From Bryoerythrophyllum caledonicum (lineage: Eukaryota; Streptophyta; Bryopsida; Pottiales; Pottiaceae), in the NCBI GenBank assembly GCA_963971425.1, contig OZ020516.1, positions 14,930,593 through 14,994,592 of the forward strand: 64,000 bases of DNA. The letters run 5' to 3'. This document shows positions 22,852-34,986 of the stretch, one piece after another; position 1 is the first letter of the stretch; each line of letters opens with the position of its first letter. The position numbers and the translations under genes were made by a program. Below the pieces are notes generated by a model. That model was not told where the DNA came from. It did not search any database and saw only the letters and a list, made by a program, of their open reading frames with translations.

Positions 22852-22987
22852 CCGGGCTAGATCACATTTTGTTTTCTTGGGGATGGGTTCCCAATGAAGA
22901 GAGTTCAAATGTAAGTGCGAGGAGGGAGACGGAGGAGTGAAGAAGGCGAGGGAGAGGTGGGGCCCAAGATGTGATCTAGCCCCAGCC
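22852..22987. mobile_element. ~135-bp MITE
   Basis: GGGCTAGATCACATTTTG (22854-22871) is mirrored by CCAAGATGTGATCTAGCCC with one mismatch. The ends GGGACC/GGCTGG and flanking TTA-rich sequence would suit a PIF/Harbinger-type MITE, but the target duplication is unclear. Confidence 0.55.
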
Positions 22988-23612
22988 AAATATTAGCACC
23001 AAGTAAACTCAAAGTTTGGTGATGCTCTTTAAGAGGAAAGGAAAATAAAACTTTTTCAATACTTCATATACTATTCTTTTTAAATACATGCAGTAGAAAG
23101 TAATGAGCATTTGTGGGCAACCCAACGGTCACCCAACCCCATGCATGATTGAGCTACATGAATTCAACAACACACTGTGAGAACAGTGAATGCTTTGTAC
23201 ACACAATCTTTCGTACTTGGGTGCGGTACTGGCACCATGGGATCATGTATGTCCTCACATCCATGATAGCAAGTGATCCGAAGAGGAACGAATCTAATGA
23301 CTACAAAACAACAACCCATAGATGTCATAACATCAACTACTATGACATGTACTTGGAGGACAACCCAAATGTTTTCCAGAAAGCGGTCGAGAAATAAAAA
23401 CATGAGAGGTCTTAGTAACGTCCAAAATTTACAACTTAGCTGCCTCAAAAATTAGATTGTACAGAAGGAAACTGCCGAGAGACTGCAAATCTAACCTTCA
23501 GTAGAAGCAAGGAAAAAACTGTTCAGTCCACCTCTGCCGTTGGGACTAGATCTTCGATCGGAAGAGCTTGTGAGTCAGTTTCTGGAAGCCCTCCAGCTTG
23601 TGTATCGGTCTC
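22988..23612. other. Intergenic, 3' flank of NRPE1
   Basis: No gene recognised. The part nearest 23613 should be the NRPE1 3' UTR. Confidence 0.4.
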
Positions 23613-24122
23613 TTAGAGCGGACCAGCGTCTGTGCTTGCTTCCTCAGCCTGTTCGGCAGGTCGATCTTCCACTGCTAGATTGGCAGGAGGGGGGCGGTTC
23701 AATTGATTTTTGATGTACCCGTGGTTTCTGTCATACAATTGATCGTACCTGTCTACGAAAGAGGGAAGTTCTCGTACAACCTTCTCTCTCAGACACTTCC
23801 TGTAAGAGAAGTCAATCTCACTTCCATCTGTTCTGACCACCCAGAAGCAGCGCACATCTGGGTAAGCTGGACTGCTATCCACCTGTGACACAATTTCAAA
23901 CTATGCGGGTTAGATTCCGATACTTACGTCTGCAATCTACAGCTGTCATAAAGTTTGTCCAAGGTCGAAACATGCTTCAAAACTGACGATGAAGAGGAGT
24001 TAGTAACCTTAATGTACGCAATGCCACATCCAGCTTTCTCGCTGAACCTGGGATGATACGAAAGCACAGCCCGAACCGCCTCATCGTCTTTGTCTGAGAG
24101 CCTTCCTCCAGTCTCATTCTTT
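23613..24122 (-). other. DeCL-like domain of NRPE1 (last two exons)
   Basis: DEAVRAVLSYHPRFSEKAGCG joined to a segment with YPDVRCFWVVRTDG and SYRKCLREKV is the DeCL signature found at the C-terminus of NRPE1. The coding region ends with an acidic Ala/Glu-rich stretch. Confidence 0.85.
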
Positions 24123-27100
24123 CTGCAAAATAACATGTTTATGTCCTGGCGAATGTCCTTGAAACTTAAAGTGGGAGTCTTTCAAAGCACAAAAACAGCA
24201 AGATTTGTTTGACGACCTACGTACCAAATAAAGAGACCCAGCGGTAGACAAATCAATACAACGACACTTACTGGTTCCCCAAAATAGGTCTAATGGACTT
24301 GACGATGTCGTCAATCTCTTTGAGCTCTGGTTCAATCTCCACCGGCTTGAATGTGCGAGGCATGGCTCCAGATGAAGGGAATCTTCCACGACCTCCGCTA
24401 CCACGACGATCAGAGATAGGCTCACTCCAATCTCTACTGCGAGGTCCATTCCAATTTTCATTACGAGGCGTATTACCATGACGATCAGAGGCAGGTTCAC
24501 CCCAATCTCCATCACCTCCCGAACGTGTATTTGCGTTGGTTGTGTCGCCATGGTTCTCTGGTGATATTGCATCCCAGCCACTGACAGTTGCGTTGGTTCC
24601 CGAAATAAGCTCTGCCCACTCTACAGGGGAATCTGCACGACAGTAGATGGAAATTACTTCACAATCCAAAAGTAATGACGCACAGAAGAGATCAAAGAGG
24701 CAAAGTATTTTAAATAGACTGAAACAAGATCGGGCACTCTAAATTAAAAAAAACCATGGACGTTTCAAGGTCAATCATCAACCTTCCCCTGCTGCAGTTT
24801 AGAATTCGACTCTGTTCAAAGTTGGAGGCTTCCCACAACTCATATGATATAACCGCAAGAAGAAAATGAAAGTCAAAAACCTGCGGTTGTGTCCTGGACT
24901 GGAGGCTTCGAGAGGTCATTAGGACAATCAGAGGGAGGTTCGCCCCAACCTCCATCACGTTCTGGAGGTGCATTTGTAGCAGTTGTGACGTCATCCCATG
25001 AGGACGGCTGCTGTGTGTTCCCGACGTGTCCCCAAGAGGTCTTTCCCCGCCGTATCCCCAACGGTTGCTCGTTGGCACCTGACACAGGGATACCACTGGA
25101 GGAACCCAGCCCTCTTTCAAAACCTCCACGTCCACGACCTCTACCGCCGCCTCGAGAGCTCCAGCTTTTCTCACCCCTGGCATGTGAGAGACTGTTCTCA
25201 GCACCAGAACCTTGTCTTTGATCAATACTCTCAAAGCCATCAGGTCTAGGACGCTCAGCTTGAGATACTGCCAGAGAATTCCAACCATCATCTTCAATGA
25301 CCTCAGTTGAGACGGAGTCCCAACCAACACCCCCACTTTCTTGGACAGGGTTTGCGCCCCGATTCCCTCCATCGGTTCCTTCAGAGAACAATTTAGAACA
25401 AGAAATTAGTTTTTCCATGACTCGGACTCCTGAGCTTGCACCCTGGCATGATGAAAATATATTAAAGAGCATGCGAAGATGATCATTTGAAAGGGAGATG
25501 AGGCATCAACTTTGCAGGTAGCTAATTTGAAGTTCCAATCTGAAACGGAGGTTCAAACGAGTACATGGGAATGCAGAGCGATGCACATGATATACTAAGC
25601 AAGTACTACTTAATTATCGCCACGTGACCCACATTTTCAGCAGTAGATGAATGGGGAGACAAAAGGTCGCAGCTTGAAACAGTGACATATCACACATCAT
25701 TGATCGACAGACAAGGAATCCTTGTTCAAAGTCTTTAGGGAATCAGAGCATTACATACCTGCTACATCATTGGAAACACTGTCCCAGCCTCCTTGATCGG
25801 ACACTGTCCCGGCCTCATTGATCACGTTTGTTTGCGACTTACCCTTGTGAGACCCATCATCTACATCACCCCATCCACCCTCGTCACTTCTCTCTGCATC
25901 ACCACGTCCCCATCCGCCTCTGGCATCTGCTTGACGGTCGTCGTTCTGATCATTTCCAGAAATGCCCTTCCCATTACTCAAAGAACCCCACCCATCTTCA
26001 TTACCCGTACTAATATCTGTGCCGCCTCCTCCACCATCTTCGTCACCATTGTCGTCCCAAGCGTTCCGAGTCGCAACTCTCTTCTCCGTCACGGAACCCC
26101 ATCCACCTGCACCATCTTCCTCACCATTGTCGTCCCAAGCGTTCCCAGTCGCAACTCTCTTTTCCGTAGCGGAACCCCATCCACTTCCTTCAGCTGATTT
26201 CCCTTTTCCTCCTTGCCCATTCACAGCCACTTCATCCCAACCCCCGTTATCATCACTTGCTGCGCCAACAGCACCCCAACCTCCACCATCCTCTCTTGCT
26301 ACTGGAGAATTCCCCCAGCCGTCGTCGTCTCCACTTTTATTTTGATGAGACGAACCCCATCCTCCGCCATCCCCATTGTTGTTTGCGGGAGAGGAACCCC
26401 ACGTGTCATTTGCGGGTGAGGAACCCCACGTGTCATCGGCATCATTGCCGTTTGAAGCATGCTGTGGTGAGAACGCTGCTCCATCGTCTAAATCCACGTC
26501 TCCTGTAGGCAATATGCCTAGCCCTGCGGGTAAGTGAATTGGTGATGGTGGAATGACTTTATCTGGAATACATTTTTCATCCAAATCTTTCCAGATCGTA
26601 TGTATATCCTTTTCAGCGGCTTTCTTCGATGTCGCAAATCTCCGCACACCCTGGATGATGAAAGACCAGACATGTCAACTTGTTGAATTCAACTCGATCA
26701 TAGAGCACGAGCAAACAATATACGTTGGATCCTACATGACACTCAATTAACTTAACATCAGGAGAATATTTCTCTGCCAAATCCAAGATCCTCACTTCAA
26801 GACAGAAAAGTCAATTCCTGCAAATACCGGTATTTGATCAACAGCCACCCTTGAATTTGCACTGGGATAAAAATGAGATGAAATGAGTTTTTGGATTTAG
26901 AAGCTTGCCTTTGATGGCTGCCAGAACAAACCAAAATTGCTCCCTGTACCCAATGGAGCTTCTTTGCCAAAAACACAACTTGCCATTACACCTTCTACAG
27001 AATCAGTTGCGCCTCTTCCTGCTGCATCTAAGAGTGTCCTGATTGGTTTCTGTAACATCGCAGAGCATCAGAAACTGCGGTAGTGGCGGGATGTAACTTC

Positions 27101-30100
27101 AGAGGCTGCAATTTCCACTGCATCGATTAAGACAAGGATGAGTTGAGAGAAGCCAAAGCAGCATGTACCTGAACGGACGCCTCAGTAAAAGGAGCTGAAA
27201 CACCAGTGCTTTTGTTCATGTCTTGAAAGCCGGAAAAGGTAAATCCATTTGCAGCACCAGAGAAGGTCATCATGTCCGCTATCAACTTGGCATGCACAGG
27301 CGGTGTGTGTGGAGCGGTCTTCTCTAACACTAAGGAAAGTCTCTGTTCACAAACAAAGGGTCAGTGAAACAGGTAAAATCTGAGTACTGACTTCCAAATT
27401 CAGAAGATTGTTCAAGGCAGAACTATAGTGCAAAGCGATCGCCACAATTTACAGAAGACAGACAACAATCTTACCCGCTTAACCGTTTGATAAGCAACTT
27501 CAACACCCAGTGCATGTCTTATCTCCTGGACGCTGTAAGGCATGCTTCTATTCCAGTCCACCATGGCCATCAATGGAACACATGCTTCTTTCACAGATTG
27601 CCACGCCATGCTCCGCTTCGATTTTGGAGACACAATAATTTCTAAAACTAGCTCCTCATTAAAATCTTGGTTGTTTGCAAATTCACCATGCCAAGAAGTC
27701 CACGATGACCCCTCGCTTACAATTCTTACCGACTCCAGTTCCTCATTACCTACATTACATAGTAATAGGATAAGAAAATAAAAAGTCAACATTGCAACAT
27801 TTCTCAAATAAATTGAAAACATATTCCTATAGGCTGAACTGTTGCAACAATAAAAATCACGAAAATAAATCAGACATGAAGGCATCAGATAATACAAGGT
27901 AGCTATAAATTCAGACTCCTTCACTTTGATATCCTTTTAACTAAGCACATATTCAAATGCCACATACCTTTCACTGTGCTATCAAGAAGACCTGGAATCA
28001 TAGTTCCTTGGATTTTCATGAGTAGAGTCTGTAAGGCTCTGTTATATATCTCTTCATTACGCTGATTTTGCATTTTGCTCGGTAATCGTGGCGAGAAATG
28101 AAGACAATAGCCGTTGGAAATGTGACAATGGCGACTGCAGAGAGTATTTCAAAGAATGAGTTGTCCACATACCAAAAAAGAATCAGGATATGCCAAAGCA
28201 TGTCTCTACCAAATTAAACTCGGAAATTTCTCGATTTTAGATACTAAAATCCTTACTAGAGGGACAATAGAGTGTGCGGCGGGTGTACCTGAAACAAAAA
28301 AAAATCTGTCCCATTGGATTTTTCTTTGGATTTTTAATACTTCCGCTGAATTTCTGACGAAGTCGATAAACAATTTCCTCGACGTCAACTTGATGCTGTT
28401 CCATCATATCCTGGGTTCAAAAGGTCAACTGTTATAAATATTCTGCGTTCGACTTCGGCTAGCAAATATAAATTCCTAGTAAGTTTTGAACAGAATAACA
28501 GCAAACTATAGCTTGTAACAGTGAATTTACAATTTACACAGGCTGAAATGGTACAAATTGTACCGTTCATGTCATTAGAAAGCAACAGCACCTGCCTGGT
28601 GTAACAAGTTAAGAACAAGGTGTGGAGGTCTTACTAAATATTAGCAAAATCAGCGCAAACACCAAAAAAAAATATCTATCCTAGTGACATGCACTTGTCA
28701 AGATCGGTGCAGGGGATTTACCAGAGACAACTTTATATGTCCTAACCAAGGTGAGCCCAATCGCAGTTCCTCACCATCTGGACCTGCTAATCCGAAGTCT
28801 TCCATATTCCAAAACCTGGCAAGCCCACCACAACATCATAGTCCAGCAAACCTGTGAGTGAACCCACCGTAGAGAAATATGAAAGAAAATGAGATACAGA
28901 ACTCGAACACCAACTGATAGACCTTACTCCAAAGGACGATTTCACGCAGAAATTGAATTCTATACGCCAAAAGAAGGCAATTTCTTTCATATAATAAAAC
29001 GCAACTACATCTCACAAGTCAGTATGGATGATATTCTTACTCGATAGCACTGCTTTGAGCTACCGTCTTCAAGGTGATTCGCTTTAAGAAAGCATGCACG
29101 TCAAGAATCCTCCTTTCCAGACAGTATGGCTTTGGACATTGGCAATTTATAAGTCTTATGATCACACATCGATCAATAGGCTTCATGTCTGATTTCTCAC
29201 GTGGATAAAGCGTCTCCTGTTTCACATTCAGAAGGCGTAGTGCACATTAGAGACAAATTACTTTCAAGGGCCAAATCGAGCTAGAATGAAAACCAGATAT
29301 AAGGAAGAGGTTTAAATGGGATCATTTCTAATGCAAAGAAGCTAAAAGTCGGGTGCCAATACTGCCCGGTGATGGCAAGAAAGGATTTGCCGGCATACAA
29401 GTAGTCCTACAACAAATTGCAGACAGTCACCTGCAGAGTCTATTAGTGGCCCATCCATGCAAGGAGAGGGCTCAGCTGACACAGGGAGCAACTTCAGTAC
29501 TGCAGGCATGTAACAGAAAACCAATACCTGAACAAGCTCTAGTGGCCGTGGTTGGAAAGGACCATTTAGACTTGGCGCGTCCATCATCACATCATATGCA
29601 GGTTGAGATATAGCCGTTGCAGCCAATACTCCCACAGGCTCACCGGCTAAAGCCGACATAGGCCATCGTTGAAGATCATCCTCTTCCCATACAATTCTAC
29701 TTTCAGTAGGCGCAGGTGGGCACAAATTCCCAAACTGGTTCCGAATCGATCTTTCTACAGCAACCGTTTTCCTAGATGCACCCAACGCTCCTCCATAACA
29801 GAATTGGACGAGATTTTTGCCACACTGACTCCGGACACTTCCATCATACATGACATGGAGATCCCGCAGGAACAGCATCAAGGACTTGAAAAGTGTCCCT
29901 GGTTGTACAACCTCCAAATGCTTCCGAAGTATAAACGTGCGATCGGCAATGACATGATTGAAAAGTTCAGGGGCCTTTAACCCATCAACCAAGGAGCTCC
30001 GTACAAGCCCTTTATCCTCCCACCAATCAAGCACGGACAAATTCGACATCGAAGCACGTCGCGAGCCCGTGAACGGAAGCAGATGCATTCCCTTGTAAAG

Positions 30101-33100
30101 CTGTAATCCCATCCCAGCAATCTGCTGAAGAAGTTTTCCCCTGGAGCCTTTGCTTCCTGAATTCACCATCTGAAATAGCGAGTTACTTTTCTCTGCATAT
30201 TTCAACACAATGTTCTCAACATCGCTTTCTCGTGTGCGAAATATGTGTTGAGCAGCTTGTTCCAGAACTTTAATGTTCTTGGTCAGACCATCAGGAGTAG
30301 ATCTCATGCCAGGATCCACGGCCTGCGCTTTTGCATCAAGAATATGTACTGAATCGCATGATTCTTGTATCGCTCTTAAGTAATATTCTTCAAATATACT
30401 TGTGAGCATTTCTTGTCTTTGCTCTAGGTTATTCGTAACCCGAAAATCGGTTAATCCTGTACTAAATCCTTCAGCTTGTAGCCAGGCTTGCAACAACCCA
30501 GTTGCGGTATTTAAAAAATCGACTAGCGCCGCTGGTCCTAATTGGACACAAAGAGCTGATGCAATACTGTTGTTATCCTTACGCAGCATTTTTGTGCCAT
30601 CATTCCACTTGATAATCTGTCCTCCTTCGATAAAAACCGCTTCACCTGGAGTACCCAGATCCAAATCCGCTGGTAATGTCAGCCCGAACACCTGCTCTCC
30701 AGTCCAAAACGGACCTCCTTTCGGAGACTTCACAATGGCAGCTTCTGGAGGCTGCTTTGATGACCATAAACATAACTGATCCATCGAGGCTTTGTCTACG
30801 AGCAATTTGCTGGTAGTCAAGAGATGTGCTGCCAACAACGTATCCTGCAGTTATTTAAGACATCATGTTAAATGCAGCGATACTGAAAACATCTAAGCCA
30901 TAAGCTTAAAATCCAACCATGATAAGTTCCACAGAGCGAGCTGACACTTGGAGAGGAAAACCGAGACCAAGCAGTATAACTGCAGCATTCATAACAAAGA
31001 CTTTCTGAAACACTCACAGTCAAAAGTGCAATATTACCTGGGTGAGCCCGAGAAGCGGCTGAGCAGCTTCCTGAGTAACCCCAAAAAGCTCGTGTCCTCC
31101 ATGATCAGGGACTATTTGTCTCGGTACTGCCACTAACTGATCCAGCTCCGCAATGGCTTGGAGTGACTGAGGGATAAATAAATGAAATATATCCCCGTCG
31201 AAGTCCGCGTTCAATGGCGGACAAATTAAAGGATTGACAGTGAGAACGAGCCCACTGTGAACACGAACAATTAAGGCCATGAGCGAATGTTTATGCACAG
31301 AGGGGGGTCTATTAGCGTACACGTAGTCTCCGTCTTGAATATTGCGGTGAACAACGTCTCCAATCTGCACTTTGTGTGTACTCTTTGCCCAAACCTGGAA
31401 AGCTTCCCCATTCCGTTCAATTCTCATAGCACCTGGCTTTCCAGACCCCTGCAGCATCTGCGTCCTGTCAACATATTCTTGCAACTTGGTGCAATTCAAC
31501 TGGGTAGCTCTCTCAGGTATGGTCAACTTCTGTGAAATTTCCCAGGGAACTCCTATTTCCTCTATTCTTAACGAAGGATCACCTGCAACAACAGCCCTAG
31601 CAGTAAAATTTCCCCCTTTCCCCAAAATGTTTTGTGTGAGCCAATCCTTGGTCCACCGATGATCATCTAGCTTCGTAAATCGACCATTTCGATCTTTCTT
31701 TAGTGGCTCTTTACCTGGAACAGCCTGCTCAGACGCAGAAAATTGCATAAGTGGCACTTCAAAACTGAACCTATAATTTCCATATCAGTCTCAGTAAATC
31801 AGAAGCTCATTAATGACTACATTCAATGTGAAGGCAACAAACCCCTCATTCCAATTGCACAGTTCCTGAATCCATATCTATTTACCTCAATTCAGTATGA
31901 ATCGCCCAAATAACATTGTAGTAATGGACATTAGATAATTGTTATTATTCTTCAAGAGGACTAGCATCCCTTAACTTGCAAAAAGTGTACTGTCTACACT
32001 GTACATAGCGTATGATAGAGCACATACTTTAGGAGCTCCTTTCTCCCGCAAGTACGCAGCTGTAAGGATTTGAAGCGCCTTAGATTCATCTCTTTGCGCT
32101 CTTTGCATGGCCTTCCCGCCTGTAGTTTTATGTATGCGGTTAATCTCTGTGAGGAGAGACTGCAACGTTCTCGTGACTCTGTCCTGTAAAATCTCAAAAC
32201 ATGCGTGAGTGAGAATTTCATTTCATTATTTCAACTTTCCACACAGCCCAGACGGATGACATTCACGAGTGTAATCAGTGAAGAGCAATTCAAGAAGTTC
32301 TGTTTTAAAAATCGAACCACTGAAACGGCCATACGGCTTGGGATAAAGATCAAACTCCAGCAACTTGGTTCTAGGAAGCAGTGCAGAGAAACGAGAAATG
32401 ACTGGTGAGACATCACAGAAAAGCAGCACATACAGTGCCAAAGCGCACAGCGGTCGTGTTGTTCACATATTTGTAATCTGTTGTGCGGGTGCAATTCGGA
32501 GATACAGGCACACACTTCATAATAAGACCTTCAGGACGTGCTACGAATTCATTCATTCCAAGCTTGCCAATAGCGCTTTCTGGAATCTTCTTCAATATTG
32601 CTAGTGCCTGCAAAGATAAACACGCTGACCTATTAATAAAACCAAGGAGGTTTACGTTTCATATCCTTCAGAAACATGCATTCAAATCATAACAGCAAGA
32701 AATTCACCTCAGAAGCTATTAAAATATGTCGTTTTGGAACCACAGATTCTTCATCCGGAGCGCCTGCCCCCTTAATGAAAGCCCAAAAATCATCTGGAAG
32801 ATCAAGTATATCTTCTCTGTCGGCACCCTGAACCTCCAAGAGTAGTAACTCAGAAACGTCGTTCTTCTTCCCCTTGACAGGAAGAATCTTCACGAGAATT
32901 GATCGATAATCGGGATAAGCAGGTGAACAGTGTAGACACGTTGAAGTCTTCGAGGGTCTAGCGGTCCGAAGGGTATCTGCATTCGGAACATCCAAACTTG
33001 CTGGTGCACCCTTGAATGTTTTCCCAAGACCCTGCCGATGCGAAACACATTGACTTAGAGAAAACCTAGTAACCAGAGTTCACAACTCATCTAAGATCAT

Positions 33101-34986
33101 CTGACCCTATTGAAATGAGCAGCTCGAAAAATCAGAAGCAGTTCCATCAAATAAGACCAACGAGGAGAGTATTAGAGTTGACATGGGAAAGAATCCAAGC
33201 ACAGTCTAGTTCAGGACGTCACCAAGGAGAATGGATGACATGCATGAGTTTGCAAGCCGCTTGAGCTGATTTAAGAACCTGTGGCTGAATCTATGTACTA
33301 TGATACAAACGGAACCTTACCTTGGTGGAGCAAGACTTCACACTGGCAGACTTCTTTTTACTAACTACCGTAGCTTCAATATGTGATGATCCATTGGCGT
33401 GAGCTTTGTCTTTAGGCATGCGACTTCTCAATCTCGGGAGTTCCGCTAATCCAGATTCACTTGTAGATCCTATTGAAAAATCCATTGGCCCATTCGCTAC
33501 TCGGAGGATGTCACGAGGAATCTCCTCTTCCTCGTCATCCGAGGAAAGCAGTACCACACGACCATTTGCATCTTTCTGCGCAAGATACATAGCAGGATTG
33601 GTATTAAAAAGGATGAATTCGGACAGACCCGATTAATTCTTTACAATAGCCGTCATGCAAGCTGGCCTACATGTAAATTAGAATGCAGTAACAGAAGCTG
33701 ATCAAACTAGTGACAACGAAAGGGCACCTTGATGGGGACAGCTTCAACAACAGGGGGCTCTCTTTTCCCATTAATGTCTTCAGAGTCAATGTCGCGAAGT
33801 CTTTGTTTCCGCTTACCTGTTGCTTCTTCGGTGAAAATTTTCTGCCTCATAAAATGTTTTCATGTAAGCAGTACTGCAAGTAGCGTTGAAGAGACGCAAC
33901 AACGTTGTGACCAAAGAAAACATCTGAGCTCGCATAATCTATGATATATTACAAAACCGTCCATATCATAACCCTTGATAGTTATTCAAAATGACTTCAG
34001 ATAAAAGCCAGATAGTAAGAACTCTAAGGCGGCTCACAAACTGTCAATCCGCCGATGAAGGATCTCAAGACAATAAGCTCTTGTGAACATGATTCTTGGT
34101 TTGCAGATTTTCAAAAACCTTCACGCTTAGGAAAGGACTTCATTTCCAATACAGGGTTGCTTATACAAAAAGAGGGCCCATGAGATGGCAGCGTTACATC
34201 ATACCTTTTTCACTTTTGGAACTCCACAAGCCAAACATATTTTTTGAAGTATTCGTTGGACCAAACGCATATGGTTGGGGTGGAATATCGGTTGTGTGAG
34301 CGTCAGGTGCGCAAAGTGGCCTACAGATACAGACACAGATGATGCGTCATTAAGAGAGTGAGAAGAAGATTGTTTAAAAGCGCTTACAATTCACATTGAT
34401 CAACTTCAGAGCCATCAAAGCCAAAAAGATGACGGTATCCCAAACAGACCACTTCGGTAAATATAGAAAAGTCCAAATCCCCTGCTAGAGTATAAGACGT
34501 TCAAACAAGTTCAGAAATGGCCAACTCTTGAAAACCCCGTTGTAACGCAAAATCTGCTACTTCACCTGTACATTCATCGTAGTTGGTGCCTCCACAAGTT
34601 GCACACCTCTCATCTTCTGCCGGTAAACCAAGCCGGGGGTCTACAAGACTACTGAGTTGATCCTTGCTTCTGCTTTCAAGAACAGAAAATCCGAGCTGGC
34701 CACATCCGCGTGGAGAACAAAACTATTAGGAAATGGTTGGAAACGACTTCCAAATTTACAACAATCAGTCAAACCACAATTTCTCCATCACCTCAACCTT
34801 CTGCGCAAATTCCTTCAAACCTCGCAGTTAGCCAACACGCATTGTGAAAAAGATGAGAACTAATCATGGAGGGGTCGCAGTTCTTACAAATTCAGCAGGT
34901 GTAGCAAGGCCAAACTGGAGGCCAACTAGTTCAGCGGTGGGAGGTTGCGACGGCTGAGACCGCGCTGCAGCCTCCATTACTTGCAT
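23613..34986 (-). CDS. NRPE1: RNA polymerase V largest subunit (NRPE1)
   Basis: About 22 exons, minus strand: 34986-34888, 34695-34566, 34320-34205, 33841-33728, 33575-33321, 33031-32708, 32607-32434, 32183 to about 32005, 31764-31038, 30844-29528, 29216-29041, 28783-28722, 28410-28289, 28134-27968, 27749-27475, 27342-27169, 27049-26909, 26650-25759, 25378-24881, 24632-24272, 24122-24008, 23882-23613; about 2,230 codons. The N-terminus has LVGLQFGLATP, the clamp zinc motif CATCG...CTGHF and FHPNHM. The metal-A motif NADFDGD is in exon 9, and EPVGVLAATAIS in exon 10. The tail has WG/GW repeats (Argonaute hook) and a DeCL domain (VLSYHP...GCGIAYIK, CFWVVRTDGS). Those tail domains separate NRPE1 from Pol II and Pol IV. 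Pol V makes scaffold transcripts for RNA-directed DNA methylation in the nucleus. A second in-frame ATG lies at 34977. One donor (after 26909) appears to be GC rather than GT. Exon limits were read by eye and a few may shift. Confidence 0.92.
24272..26650 (-). other. WG/GW repeat (Argonaute-hook) region of NRPE1
   Basis: Three exons rich in Gly, Asn, Asp and Trp carry about ten WG dipeptides in the first exon alone (DDTWGSS, GGGWGSS, DDGWGNS, EGGWGDV and similar) and more in the next two (KTSWGHV, GGWGEP, GDWGEP). Such platforms bind AGO4-class Argonautes. A 78-base tandem duplication at about 26030-26165, encoding EKRVAT.NAWDDNG...GGWGS, shows recent repeat growth. An RG-rich patch (RGGGRGRGRGG) lies in the second exon. 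Confidence 0.9.
31191..31205 (-). other. Catalytic metal-A motif (DFDGD) of NRPE1
   Basis: Codons for DFDGD lie within NADFDGDIFHLFIPQS. The three Asp residues that hold the catalytic magnesium in multisubunit RNA polymerases are intact. Confidence 0.9.

Noticed and set aside
32226-32441. Open minus-strand stretch between NRPE1 exons 7 and 8 (TKLLEFDLYPKPYGRF...)
   Set aside because: Exons 7 and 8 join in phase without it, and it ends at a stop with no matching donor; kept as intron.
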